The notes below the pieces were generated by a model, which was not told where the DNA came from, did not search any database, and saw only the letters and a program-made list of their open reading frames with translations. Positions 1-8,873 of a stretch of 64,000 nt of DNA are shown one piece after another; position 1 is the stretch's first letter; every line of letters starts with the position of its first letter. This DNA is from CAVVST01 sp963750995. GTDB lineage: Bacteria > Acidobacteriota > Vicinamibacteria > Vicinamibacterales > UBA2999. The stretch spans positions 186,001 through 250,000 of the forward strand of contig CAVVST010000002.1 of assembly GCA_963750995.1 (NCBI GenBank), written 5' to 3'. Both the position numbers and the translations under genes were made by a program.

Positions 1-276
1 GAGTAGTTGCCGCCCGACGCCGCATCCGAAGTCGAGGACGTTTATGGAACTCCGGAGGCGAACGCCTTCATGCTCAGCAAGAACGGCAATCGGCAGATAC
101 GACCGCAGCCCGCCGTGGTAGTACTGCCACACGGACTTTGCCCCAGTTCTACGCATTAGATCATACGGAGGCACGGGAAAGTCGATGAGCGGCGACTTTC
201 CGATCGCCAGCTGAAATCCACTGACGAGCTTCTTCACGACAAACCTAGCGATCAGGCTAGGCTCTGATACAGGCAT
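1..276 (-). CDS. Class I SAM-dependent methyltransferase, N-terminal part (cut by window edge)
   Basis: The reverse strand reads open from an ATG at 276 to the window edge, giving 92 residues. The last residues, VLDFGCGVGRQLL, are motif I (the SAM-binding glycine loop) of a Rossmann-fold methyltransferase. Before it lies a segment like FPVPPYDLMRRTGAKSVW, which in related polysaccharide-locus methyltransferases precedes the catalytic domain. It is the last visible gene of the leftward polysaccharide locus, 267 bases downstream of another methyltransferase, so a role in methylating a glycan or its carrier is likely. Substrate is unknown and the C-terminal half is outside the window. Confidence 0.7.
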   Translation of the reverse strand, partial: MPVSEPSLIARFVVKKLVSGFQLAIGKSPLIDFPVPPYDLMRRTGAKSVWQYYHGGLRSYLPIAVLAEHEGVRLRSSINVLDFGCGVGRQLL

Positions 277-543
277 GGTCCTTCTCAATTCCCATTAAAG
301 AAATCGGTGTGCCGGTAATCTAAGCCGACGAACCGCGAACTGCGCGCAAACGAGCTCGCCTATAACGGCCGGGAACAGCGGGAACAGAAGGTGGCCGGCG
401 GGTCGGCGAACGTGACGCTTCGCAACAATTTCGTCCCTCATAACGTTCAGTCTCTTAAAGGGAGAGTCGCAAAGGGCTGCTCGACTATAGGGTAGTGTGT
501 TTCAGGGATCCTGCAGAGTTCGGCAAGAAGCGGCGGCAGTGTG

Positions 544-1094
544 TCACTTGATGGCCTCGACATTCAGGCTGATCAGCCGCCCTGCCTCTTTATCCATGTG
601 AGGAATGTACGCCTGCGAGAAATCGTCGAAATCCTTATGCACCGTATCCCGCCAGTCATAGCGGCGCACCTCACGAAAGCCTGCACTCTGCAGCGTGCTG
701 CGGAGCGTCTCGAAATCGTAGACCGTCCGGTGGTAGAGCGCGGACGGACCGTCAGGTCCCACGACCTTCCACGCGCCATACAGCGGACCATGGACGAGCG
801 CCAAGTTCGAAGTCTCTCGGTACACCTCTGCCAGCGCGGCGAAGTCCGGCACCGCCACTCGCAGCACACCCATCGTGGCGAGCACACGGCGCCACTCTCG
901 TAACACTTCGAGCGCCTCAGGTACCGATCAAAGTACTCGAGCACGTGACACGTATATATCAGCTCGGCGCTGTCGTCGCCGAACATTGGCAAGGTCCGCA
1001 CGTCGTGCCGGTAATCGATATGCGGCGCGTCGAGGAGATCGACATGGACGAATCCCGGCAGGTAGCGCTTCCCGCAACCAAGATGGATCTTCAC
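544..1094 (-). CDS. Class I methyltransferase, interrupted by one frameshift
   Basis: The N-terminal part begins at 1094 with MKIHLGCGKRYLPGFVHVDL, where HLGCGKR is the SAM-binding motif I typical of glycan-locus methyltransferases. It reads to EYFDRYL near 920. The rest of the family sequence (VLREWRRVLATMGVLRVAVPDF, then YDFETLRSTLQSAGF) continues in another frame and ends at 544. A single-base indel near 915-922 joins the halves cleanly into a normal ~183-residue enzyme. Its start overlaps the stop of the aminotransferase by 4 bases (ATGA), so it is translationally coupled to the amino-sugar genes. It may be a sugar N- or O-methyltransferase; the acceptor is not known. The break is probably a sequence error. 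Confidence 0.7.
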
Positions 1095-2176
1095 GACTGG
1101 TAGAACTCACGGATTGCCGAGGCGATGTTGTCGACCGTTCGATCGTCGAGAAAAGAGGATGATGGAAGCCACAGCCCGTGCAGCGCGGCAAACTCGGCGC
1201 GAGGATAGCGTCGATCGAGGCGGTAGGGCGACTGCGTAGGAATACTCGGATAGAACGGGCGTGACCCGATGCCGCGCTGGTGGAGATGCGCCTGCAGCGC
1301 GGCTGGATCAGGGACGAGCACGTCGATAAACCATGGAGCAGTCTCGTTCAAGTCTGTCGGCAAGAATTGAACGTCGGGCACGTCCAGGAGCGCGGCCCGA
1401 TACCGGGCGAAAATCTCCTTCTTCCGTTGGGCGCGCCAGTCGAGCTTCTGCATTTGGGCGAGCCCGACCACGGCCTGAAGGTCGGTGAACTTGAAGTTGA
1501 ACCCGAGCGCGACATGCTCGTCGACCCCGGACCGTGCGCGCCCAAAGTCGCGTAGCTGGTGAATATGCCCGATTACATCGTCGTCGTCGGTGACCAGCGC
1601 GCCTCCCTGCCCCGTCGTAATGATTTTCGGCGCGCTGAACGAGAAACTGCCGATCTGGCCGAATGTGCCCAGGTGACGCCCATGCCAGCGGGAACCGAGC
1701 GATTGAGCACTGTCCTCGAGGACGGCCACGCCGTGTCGCGCGCACATCGCCATCATGCAATCCATGTCCGGCGCCCGCCCGTTGAGGCTGACCAGCATGA
1801 CAGCCTTCGTGCGGGTTGTGATAGCGGCCTCCGTCGCTTCGATATCGAGGCAGAGGGTCTGGGCATCGATGTCGACAAATACCGGGGTCGCGCCCGCGAG
1901 CAGAACGGCGTTGGCTGACGCGATCATCGAGAAGGCGGGAACGATGACCTCGTCGCCCGTGCCGATACCGAGAGCGGCGAGAGCCACGTAGAGGCTCAGG
2001 GTGCCGTTGGGGACAACAGAGGCGTGCCGGCTGCCCACGTACTCGGCGATGGCGTGCTCGAACCGGCGCGTTTCTCTGAACTCGGTCAGCCAGCCGCCGG
2101 AATCGAGGTAATCGCGGACGGCCTGCTTCTCCTCCTCACCAATCCACGGCGCCATTTGATGGATGTAATCGGTCAC
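1091..2176 (-). CDS. DegT/DnrJ/EryC1/StrS family PLP-dependent sugar aminotransferase
   Basis: A 361-residue protein of normal length for sugar aminotransferases that convert 4-keto-6-deoxy NDP-sugars to amino sugars. Visible landmarks are the substrate-binding NGTLSLYVAL near residue 57, the PLP-phosphate region EDSAQSLGS near 155, the Schiff-base lysine in SFSAPKIITTGQGG near 188, and GFNFKFTDLQAVVGLAQ near 226. The opening APWIGEEEKQAV resembles GDP-perosamine synthases (RfbE/Per). With a GDP-mannose 4,6-dehydratase-like gene two genes upstream, GDP-perosamine or a related 4-amino sugar is the most likely product, though that is inference. Start ATG overlaps the stop of the preceding gene (ATGA). 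Confidence 0.88.
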   Translation of the reverse strand: MTDYIHQMAPWIGEEEKQAVRDYLDSGGWLTEFRETRRFEHAIAEYVGSRHASVVPNGTLSLYVALAALGIGTGDEVIVPAFSMIASANAVLLAGATPVFVDIDAQTLCLDIEATEAAITTRTKAVMLVSLNGRAPDMDCMMAMCARHGVAVLEDSAQSLGSRWHGRHLGTFGQIGSFSFSAPKIITTGQGGALVTDDDDVIGHIHQLRDFGRARSGVDEHVALGFNFKFTDLQAVVGLAQMQKLDWRAQRKKEIFARYRAALLDVPDVQFLPTDLNETAPWFIDVLVPDPAALQAHLHQRGIGSRPFYPSIPTQSPYRLDRRYPRAEFAALHGLWLPSSSFLDDRTVDNIASAIREFYQS

Positions 2177-3120
2177 GGCACACCGGGTGAGGCGCGGACT
2201 TCTGACCGGTACCAGTCGACCGTACGGCGAAGCCCCTCTTCAAGCGTGTACTGTGGCGCAAACCGCAGTAGTCGAGCGGCTCGATCGGTGCTCGCCGATC
2301 GGCGTGGATCGCCGCCTGCCTTCGTCGCATCGAAACGGATCTGGCCCGCAAAGCCACACAGATCCGCGATCGTGTGCACCAGCTCGCGAATACTGACCTC
2401 GCGGCCGGAGGCGACGTTGACGAACTCGGGGCCGGCGAGATGTTCGCCCGCGAGCGCCAACCCTTCGGCAATGTCGTCCACATACAGGAAATCCCTGGTG
2501 GGGCTGCCGTCGCCCCAGACGACCAGTTCGCTGTCATCGAAGCACTTCATGATAGTGGCCGGAATGACGTGCGAGATGGTGACATCGAAGCGATCGCGAG
2601 GCCCATAGGCATTCGCAGAGAGCACGGTGACGACATCCATGGCGTACTCGCGATAGTACATCTCGGCCAAAAGCACCAGGTTCCGCTTCGCGAGCCCAAT
2701 ACCGAGATGCGTGTCGGCAATGCGGCCGTCATGCAGCGACTCCTCGCGGAGGGGCGATGGTGCCGCGGCGGGATAGGCGAGCAGGTTGCCGAGCATGATT
2801 ACTTTGCTGACGCCGGCCAGACGCGCCGCTTCGAGCACGTTCACGTCGATGAGCGCACAGCTCACGTACTGACTCGCTGGATGGCTGCGGCTGTAGGCGA
2901 TTCCGCCCGTCGGCGCGGCGAGATGAAACACGATCTCGGCACCGTCCAGCGCGCGCTGCGCATCTTCGAACCGGCGTAAGTCGAGCTCGGCGCTGCGGGG
3001 CACCCGGACATCCGACTGGCTGACGCCCCGTGTACGCACGAGATGCTCGACGAGAGACGAACCGATGAATCCCGCACCGCCGGTGACGACGATCGGACGG
3101 GCTGCGTAGAATTCCTTCAC
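2173..3120 (-). CDS. NAD-dependent epimerase/dehydratase, GDP-fucose synthase-like
   Basis: A short-chain dehydrogenase of the extended type: Rossmann loop VVTGGAGFIGSSLVEHL at the N terminus, VFHLAAPTGGIAYS around residue 65, and VVWGDGSPTRDFLYVDDIA in the C-terminal half. The LAAPTGGI segment and the WGDG-SPTRDF segment recall GDP-L-fucose synthase (Fcl), but the active-site YxxxK is not canonical (AKRNLVLLAEMYY region), so the exact reaction is uncertain. I chose the GTG at 3120 because it overlaps the upstream stop as GTGA; an upstream ATG at 3165 would run deep into the previous gene. It lies between the dehydratase and the aminotransferase, so it probably edits the same GDP-sugar. Confidence 0.78.
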   Translation of the reverse strand: MKEFYAARPIVVTGGAGFIGSSLVEHLVRTRGVSQSDVRVPRSAELDLRRFEDAQRALDGAEIVFHLAAPTGGIAYSRSHPASQYVSCALIDVNVLEAARLAGVSKVIMLGNLLAYPAAAPSPLREESLHDGRIADTHLGIGLAKRNLVLLAEMYYREYAMDVVTVLSANAYGPRDRFDVTISHVIPATIMKCFDDSELVVWGDGSPTRDFLYVDDIAEGLALAGEHLAGPEFVNVASGREVSIRELVHTIADLCGFAGQIRFDATKAGGDPRRSASTDRAARLLRFAPQYTLEEGLRRTVDWYRSEVRASPGVP

Positions 3121-4202
3121 CAGTCCACCCTCCCAATCCATTGGTCTCGGTTGGCCGCAAACCACTCGATCGTCGCGCGCAGACCGTCTTCCCAGGTGTA
3201 CACCGGCGCCCAGCCGGTGAGGCTCGCGAGTTTGCTGTAATCCACCCGCAGTTCCTCCACCTCGGTCCGTCCCAAACGGGCACGCTCATCGGTGGTGCGG
3301 AGTTGTTTCTCACCCCAATGTCCGCCTTCCTGGCCGAGGCGAATGATCAGGTCGTACCAATCGGCTATCGAGATGGCACGCCCCGAGCCATAGACGTACA
3401 TCTCACCCGGCGTGCCAAATAGCGTTGCACAGATGTGCCCACGCGCTCCGTCCTTCACGAAACAGAAGTCACGCTTGGCGCCCATGTAGCCGAGAGAAAT
3501 GGTGTCGCCCGACAGGGCCTGTGTGATGATCGCCCCGGTGACGAAGCGTGGGTTCTGCCGTGGTCCATAGTTGTTGAACATCCGGGTGACGACCGTCGGG
3601 AGCCCGTACGCCGCGTGGTAATTGCGGGTCAGGAAATCCGCCGCCACCTTCGACGTCGCGTACACGCTCTGCGGGTTCACCGGCGACCGCTCGTCCAGCA
3701 CCAGGGCGCCGTCGCTCGTGAATCGATAATGTTCGCGGACGTCTTCGCGAACATTGCCGTACTCCTCTGATGAACCGGCCGTATCGAGACGGAAGATATC
3801 GAGGTCGAGATCGACGATTGACTGCAGGAGGTTGACCGTGCCGGTTACGTTCGCGGTGAGCGTTTCGTAGGGCCGCGCCCAGCACTCCCCGACATGCGCC
3901 TGCGCACCCAGGTGGAAAATGATCGGCCGATCTCCGTCACTTTTGAGCACCTTAAGGATACCCAGAACAGCCTGCTTATCGCTCAAGTCGGCGCGATGAA
4001 TGGTGACTCGGCGTCGCACGGCGCCGAGGTTGTGCAGCATTCCGGACGAAGTTGCGCGCACGAGCACGTGCACTCGAGCTTCATGTCGCAGCAGCTCTTC
4101 AACCAGATGCGATCCGACGAATCCGTCCGCACCGGTGACGAGCACCGGGTGCCCTTTCAACGCCTCGCGGATTCTTGTATCCATCGCGTCGTCGGTGGCC
4201 AT
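3117..4202 (-). CDS. GDP-mannose 4,6-dehydratase-like NDP-sugar dehydratase
   Basis: Extended SDR enzyme with an N-terminal VLVTGADGFVGSHLVEELL nucleotide-binding loop, FHLGAQAHVGECW, the serine/threonine and glutamate segment AGSSEEYGNV, the catalytic YATSK, and FNNYGPRQNPRF. GSSEEYG is typical of the GDP-mannose 4,6-dehydratase group, while NNYGPRQ is shared with dTDP-glucose dehydratase. It should form a 4-keto-6-deoxy sugar nucleotide for the following reductase and aminotransferase. The ATG at 4202 is preferred because GGGAGGG lies just upstream; the frame is open up to 4247. It is followed by a GTGA overlap with the next gene. GDP-mannose is the favoured substrate because the locus also has two GDP-mannose 3,5-epimerases. 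Confidence 0.82.
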   Translation of the reverse strand: MATDDAMDTRIREALKGHPVLVTGADGFVGSHLVEELLRHEARVHVLVRATSSGMLHNLGAVRRRVTIHRADLSDKQAVLGILKVLKSDGDRPIIFHLGAQAHVGECWARPYETLTANVTGTVNLLQSIVDLDLDIFRLDTAGSSEEYGNVREDVREHYRFTSDGALVLDERSPVNPQSVYATSKVAADFLTRNYHAAYGLPTVVTRMFNNYGPRQNPRFVTGAIITQALSGDTISLGYMGAKRDFCFVKDGARGHICATLFGTPGEMYVYGSGRAISIADWYDLIIRLGQEGGHWGEKQLRTTDERARLGRTEVEELRVDYSKLASLTGWAPVYTWEDGLRATIEWFAANRDQWIGRVDW

Positions 4203-4691
4203 GACCCTCCCTTGCATCGGCCGGAGGCTGTTGTGGCCTCGGACCATTTGAGCTAAAGATTTACCGCTTGAGCTAACAGATTTACCGCGCCGGATCGTGA
4301 TCGATAACGATGGCGGGGGAGCCCAGATTATTTGCTAGAAGGCCCGGAGAGTGCAAACAGAATGTCGCAGCCGGCGACACCTCTGCGTCTGATTTACCGC
4401 CGGCACGCTGGCCACAGAACCCGCAGCGCAATGCGGTCGCCGTCTGGCGTCCACCGTTGATGCGGGGCGTCGGCCACGACAACCGCCGCGACGCCGCAAT
4501 CGTAATGCGGGCCGCCCTCGCCCGCGTCGACTGCGCGACAATTCGACGTGACAGACGGCAAAATGCGTTCGCCCTCAATCAGTACACGTACGTCAGCGCG
4601 CGAATGCCTTGGCAACATCTCTGCTGCCGCCACATCAATCGTTTCCCTTTGCTCGCTGCGTCTACGGTTAGCTTTCGCATCCAATTGTATT
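4203..4691. other. Non-coding gap of ~490 bp before the Nudix gene
   Basis: Apart from the direct repeat at 4248-4288 I see no convincing gene. Open frames here lack family motifs, start signals or signal peptides. The stretch from about 4560 onward becomes noticeably richer in A and T than the flanking polysaccharide genes, leading into the low-GC Nudix gene. Confidence 0.5.
4248..4288. repeat. Two-copy 20/21-bp direct repeat upstream of the dehydratase gene
   Basis: Positions 4248-4267 and 4268-4288 carry the same sequence, TTGAGCTAAAGATTTACCGC and the same with one extra C, head to tail. They lie about 50-90 bases upstream of the dehydratase start at 4202. Adjacent direct repeats of this size could be an operator or a recent slip duplication; nothing else decides between these. 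Confidence 0.6.
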
Positions 4692-5234
4692 TTACAGGAG
4701 CCCTGCGTCCCGTAAAACTACCAGCAGGAAGGGGTGTAACTCCCCCGCTTCTTCCATGTCGTGGATTTCTTTGCGGGAATACCAACGTAAACTGTCATGG
4801 GTATCGTCAGCAGTCGTGGCGAGCTCAGCTTCCGCGGAATTGCATTCATACGTCATGATGGTCATCATCGTTTGAAAGCCGTATTCGTGCGGTGGCTCGT
4901 GGCGACCGCCCCACATAATGTTATAGACGTCACTGATTCCGAGACGCTTTGGCTTGGCATCGATGCCTAGCTCTCGTTTCATATTGCGCTTCGCAGTGTC
5001 ATTCAATGATTCGCCTGGTTTCATTCGTCCACCAAAAATCCAGAGCTTGCCTTGCAGCGGCCTATCACTCCGCACGCCCAACAAGACTTTGCCGTCAGCG
5101 GTGTGGCAAATAATGTCTGCATTAGCCGTCACCACACTATCAAGCACCCGTGAATACTCCTCGACAGATAGATTGAACTCCGGTAGCTCCTTGTGAATAA
5201 ACTCATCGTCCACCAACTGTTTTATCTGTTTCAT
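4692..5234 (-). CDS. Nudix hydrolase, GDP-mannose mannosyl hydrolase-like
   Basis: A 180-residue Nudix-fold protein. Its box reads GGRMKPGESLNDTAKRN followed by MKRELGI, so only part of the usual GX5EX7REUXEEXGU is kept. This reduced box, with a preceding WIFGGR, is how GDP-mannose mannosyl hydrolases (Gmm) look; those enzymes release mannose or glucose from the GDP-sugar rather than cutting the pyrophosphate. In a locus built on GDP-mannose such an enzyme could tune the precursor pool. AGGAG lies five bases before the ATG. Codons are much more AT-rich than in neighbouring genes, a sign of separate acquisition. The exact substrate is not proven by sequence. Confidence 0.78.
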   Translation of the reverse strand: MKQIKQLVDDEFIHKELPEFNLSVEEYSRVLDSVVTANADIICHTADGKVLLGVRSDRPLQGKLWIFGGRMKPGESLNDTAKRNMKRELGIDAKPKRLGISDVYNIMWGGRHEPPHEYGFQTMMTIMTYECNSAEAELATTADDTHDSLRWYSRKEIHDMEEAGELHPFLLVVLRDAGLL

Positions 5235-5601
5235 GCGTCTCCTAAGCTCTCAGGCCGACGCGGTTGTGGGGACATTTAAGAGCCGTTCGCTTGCTACACG
5301 ATTCATTTCTGCTTCTGAGAATTTGCTAGCTTGGCTTTTAACGCGGCTTCGTCCGCGGCTGCAAGTTGAGCTTTGGGAGTCGGTCAAAAGGCTGCAACTT
5401 TGTCTGTTACAGCACCCCTACATCTTTTGGGTTGGATCAAGACCATAAAGAACGATTAACGGAGTTTTTCGCGCTTGGTCGACGGAAGCCGCTTATGCGG
5501 CCCCACCCTCCTCGTCGGCACAGCCGTCCCCATCGCGGCATCGGCGGTCACAGGCAGATCAAGTCAGGCACGAGCCGTCATCGGCCGGCTTCGGCGCCGC
5601 A
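5235..5601. other. AT-richer intergenic region, no gene recognised
   Basis: This 367-bp region between the Nudix gene and a GT2 gene has lower GC than the surroundings. A 71-codon rightward frame (5233-5448) exists but has no recognisable motif and overlaps the Nudix start, so I do not call it. I see no RNA gene or insertion-sequence end. Confidence 0.45.
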
Positions 5602-6354
5602 TCACGTCTGACGATACCGCCGCTCGAAGAACAGACGATGTTTCGCGATTTCGTACCAGCAGCGAATCGTCGCCCGTGCTGGATGGGCGCCATGCAACAC
5701 CGCGGCCGCCATGGATTCGCGATACGATCGCACCATGTGTTCCGGACGAGTCGAAAGCCCGCCGATCGCCATGTTGACGAGGATTTCGTCGAGGAACCCA
5801 ACGCGGACGTGATCCCAGATCCGCAAGAGGAATTCATAATCCGCGGCCATTCGAAATCCAACGCTGAATGCACCGTACCGCTCATAGATGGCTTTCCGCA
5901 CCACGACAGTGGGTTGTGCAACCCACATTTTCTTCAGGAGGCGCCGTTGATCGAGATTTCGGCCAATTACGTGCACCACGCGGTCACTCGCGGTCACGTG
6001 CGCAGCCCGCGCATGACACACGTCCCACTCGTGTGCGGTCATCGCGGCAATGACTGATGACAGCACTGAGCGGTGCGTATACCGATCATCGGCACACAAG
6101 ATGTGCACGAATTCCCCGCTGGCGATGCGCACGCCCTTCGACAAGGCGTCGTAGATTCCGGCATCGGGACCACTTTCGTACCGAAGACGATACTCGCGGA
6201 GGACTTCCAAGGTGCCGTCCGTAGAGCCTCCGTCCATGACAAGATGTTCGACTGGGGCATAGTCCTGGCTGGCAACGGATTCACAGCACCTTCGAATCGT
6301 GGACACCGCGTTGTACGACGGTGTGACCACGCTCACGAGTGGCGACAATGTCAT
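5602..6354 (-). CDS. Family 2 glycosyltransferase
   Basis: A 250-residue GT-A fold transferase. It opens with PLVSVVTPSYNAVSTI, followed by the nucleotide-binding MDGGSTDGTLEVL around residue 40 and the metal-binding CADDRYT near 87. The C-terminal part has MAADYEFLLRIW, the acceptor/base region common to WcaA/WcaE-like enzymes. No membrane span is obvious, so it should act at the cytoplasmic face on the lipid-linked glycan. It is transcribed away from the rightward GT4 gene at 6489 across a 134-bp gap that probably holds divergent promoters. Donor and acceptor are unknown. Confidence 0.88.
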   Translation of the reverse strand: MTLSPLVSVVTPSYNAVSTIRRCCESVASQDYAPVEHLVMDGGSTDGTLEVLREYRLRYESGPDAGIYDALSKGVRIASGEFVHILCADDRYTHRSVLSSVIAAMTAHEWDVCHARAAHVTASDRVVHVIGRNLDQRRLLKKMWVAQPTVVVRKAIYERYGAFSVGFRMAADYEFLLRIWDHVRVGFLDEILVNMAIGGLSTRPEHMVRSYRESMAAAVLHGAHPARATIRCWYEIAKHRLFFERRYRQT

Positions 6355-6488
6355 GACACTTCCAGTCGGATCGGGGTATTGCGCTTACGCGGCCGCATCA
6401 CTTCCGAGAGATCCGACCTAGTCTGGTTGGAGCGGGCCAGCGCCGCGGTTTCGAGGCAATCAGCAGTTGCGAACCCCTCCGACAAAAA

Positions 6489-7676
6489 ATGAAGAATCAG
6501 CTCGCGAAGATTCTGCTTGTCCATAATTACTATCAACAAACGGGCGGCGAGGATCTGGTCGTAGCCGACGAGGCTCGACTCCTGGAGTCTCGAGGCCACG
6601 AAGTTGTCCGGTATACGGTTCACAACGATCAGGTCAGCTCACTCTCAAGGCTGACCCTTGCCCAACGGACGATCTGGAACCAGAAAACTTTTCGCGAGCT
6701 TCGTAGCGTGATCGCACAGCACCGGCCGCACATTGTCCACGTGCATAACACGCTGCCACTCCTGTCACCGTCAGTGTACTACGCTGCCGGCGCCGAACGG
6801 CTGCCCGTCGTGCAAACCCTCCACAACTACCGATTGATGTGTCCTGCTGCCGTGTGCTTTCGGAGCGGCCACATATGCACCGACTGTGTCGGCAAGCCGG
6901 TCGCCTGGCCGGCGATTCGCCACGCCTGCTATCGCGGAAGCCGTAGCGCCAGCGCCGCAATTGCGACCATGCTTTCGGTTCACCGCCTGATCGGGACTTG
7001 GCAACGTAAGACGAGTGTCTACATCGCCTTGACCGCCTGGGCGCGCGACATGTTCATCGAAGCTGGAGTGCCGGCTGACAAGCTGGTCGTGAAGCCCAAT
7101 TTCGTGGAACCCGATCCTGGCGCTGGAACCGGCTCTGGCGATTATGCGGTGTTTGTCGGTCGACTTTCTCCGGAGAAGGGCATCCAGACACTGCTGCGTG
7201 CATGGCGCGTCGTGGGCCCTCAGGTGCGATTGCTCATCATCGGCGAGGGGCCACTCGCATCAACGGTGGCTGCAGCGACGAACGACTTGCCATCGGTGAC
7301 CTGGCTAGGACGGCGCGACCCGCCCGAGATCCTATCCATCGTACGAGAGGCGAAGTTCCTCGTGTTTCCATCTGAATGGTACGAAACGTTCGGCCGCGTC
7401 ATAGCCGAGGCGTTCGCGACCGCAACTCCAGTTATTGCAGCCGGTCACGGCGCGGCGGCCGAGTTAGTCGCCGAAGGAGTCACCGGGCTCCATTTTCGCC
7501 CTGGCGACCCATTGGACCTCGCCGCCAAAGTGCTTCACCTCAACTCTCATCCGTCAGTACGCGTTCGAATGAGGGCAGCGGCCAGGAAAGAGTTCGAAGA
7601 TCGCTACACGGCAGACGTTAACTACCGATTATTGCTGGCCATTTACCATCGGGCGATGCAGGCCACCACTGTGTAG
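6489..7676 (+). CDS. Family 4 glycosyltransferase
   Basis: A 395-residue GT-B enzyme. The N-terminal acceptor domain starts ILLVHNYYQQTGGEDLVV, typical of GT4 proteins in capsule loci, and the donor domain starts near 205 with YAVFVGRLSPEKGIQTLL. The EX7E motif that binds the nucleotide sugar is in WYETFGRVIAEAFATATPV. A cysteine cluster (MCPAAVCFRSGHICTDC, near residues 115-135) matches the metal-binding loop seen in many of these enzymes. This is the only rightward gene in the polysaccharide locus, so it may have been inserted or inverted separately. Sugar specificity is unknown. Confidence 0.9.
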   Translation: MKNQLAKILLVHNYYQQTGGEDLVVADEARLLESRGHEVVRYTVHNDQVSSLSRLTLAQRTIWNQKTFRELRSVIAQHRPHIVHVHNTLPLLSPSVYYAAGAERLPVVQTLHNYRLMCPAAVCFRSGHICTDCVGKPVAWPAIRHACYRGSRSASAAIATMLSVHRLIGTWQRKTSVYIALTAWARDMFIEAGVPADKLVVKPNFVEPDPGAGTGSGDYAVFVGRLSPEKGIQTLLRAWRVVGPQVRLLIIGEGPLASTVAAATNDLPSVTWLGRRDPPEILSIVREAKFLVFPSEWYETFGRVIAEAFATATPVIAAGHGAAAELVAEGVTGLHFRPGDPLDLAAKVLHLNSHPSVRVRMRAAARKEFEDRYTADVNYRLLLAIYHRAMQATTV

Positions 7677-7789
7677 GGGCGTTCGGTGCAGAGTGAAACA
7701 TTGATGACAGTGTGCCCGCCTGGCGCTTGACAACACCGTGTCCACCCCGCGGCACGCTTTTCCCGACAATGTGCCACGTGGACTGTGCG

Positions 7790-8710
7790 TCAATTACTAA
7801 CCGGCTCGGCTGCAGTCGCCGCAGTCAGCCAGTAACGTATGCGTCTGCCGGAAGCCTCGTCGACCATACGGTTGACGATAGCGAGTGCAGGAGATGATGC
7901 GAACCATCGCATATCACGTCCGGCGAATAACGCGGTTCTGGACTGGCGGCGATATGAACCTACCATGGTCTTGTGCAGTGCATGTTCAAGCCTGCCATAT
8001 CGATTCGCCCATCGACGCAGCGTGAGGTTCGTCGCGAGTCCGTATCGCCTGCGGACGTGATTGTGCTCCTCGACAGGAGCGGGCTGGCCGTGTTGGTGTT
8101 CATGGCGCCGGAACGCTCCCAATGGTGTCGGCAACCAGATCATCCGCGAGCCAGCGTGCAGCAGCGCCAATGACAAGTCCCAGTCCTGGGCTACGTGGAG
8201 ACGACTGTCGAACATCCACGACGGTAATGCGGACCGGCGGACGAACATCGCACACGGCGCGATGTGAGTGCCCATCAAACGCAACACACGACGATTCGTT
8301 GGATGCTGGGCGACAAGGCGCAAAAAGCTGCCCTGTGCGTCGATGTAGACACAGTCGCCCCAGATCATGTCTGCGTCCGGGTACTCTTCGATCGCACGTC
8401 TGACTATCACGAACGCGCTCGGCAGATAGAAATCATCGGCGTTGAGCCAACCGAACCAATCTCCGGTCGCCAGACGCAACCCCTGGTTCAACGTCTCAGA
8501 TAAACCGCGGTTCGGTTGCCGATGCAGCACCAGCGGTTTCGAATAGGCCGCCAGGACATCCCATGAGCTGTCGGTGGAGCCGTCGTCGACGATGACGTGT
8601 TCCACTTCTCGGTCGCCCTGGCCGGCGACGCTGTCCAGGGTGTCCGGCAGCCAGCGCGCGTAATTGAACGAGGGCGTTACAATTGAGATCTTCACATTAG
8701 ATCCAATCAA
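7790..8710 (-). CDS. Family 2 glycosyltransferase
   Basis: A 306-residue GT2 protein. ISIVTPSFNYARWLPDTLDS is followed by VIVDDGSTDSSWDVL and the DxD-like WLNADDFYLPSA near residue 93. AQDWDLSLALLHAG near 185 is the acceptor-side motif. A GTG at 8695 (VKISIV) is an alternative start. It is downstream of a leftward GT4 gene after a 163-bp gap. It likely adds one residue of the repeat unit on the undecaprenyl carrier; the sugar cannot be told from sequence. Confidence 0.87.
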   Translation of the reverse strand: MIGSNVKISIVTPSFNYARWLPDTLDSVAGQGDREVEHVIVDDGSTDSSWDVLAAYSKPLVLHRQPNRGLSETLNQGLRLATGDWFGWLNADDFYLPSAFVIVRRAIEEYPDADMIWGDCVYIDAQGSFLRLVAQHPTNRRVLRLMGTHIAPCAMFVRRSALPSWMFDSRLHVAQDWDLSLALLHAGSRMIWLPTPLGAFRRHEHQHGQPAPVEEHNHVRRRYGLATNLTLRRWANRYGRLEHALHKTMVGSYRRQSRTALFAGRDMRWFASSPALAIVNRMVDEASGRRIRYWLTAATAAEPVSN

Positions 8711-8873
8711 GCATCCACCAGCGCTACTTTTGCCGATTAACCAATTCTCGTGAGAGCCTCAAAATACTTCGCGTAACGAACTGTGCTGCAAGTCATTGTT
8801 GCGCGTACGTTGTCGTGAATACGTGATTCCTCCCGCCATGACCAGGTCGATCGGCAGCTCAGGTCTATAGAAT

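Noticed and set aside
5233..5448. 71-codon rightward frame after the Nudix gene
   Set aside because: No motif, no ribosome-binding site, and it overlaps the Nudix start codon.
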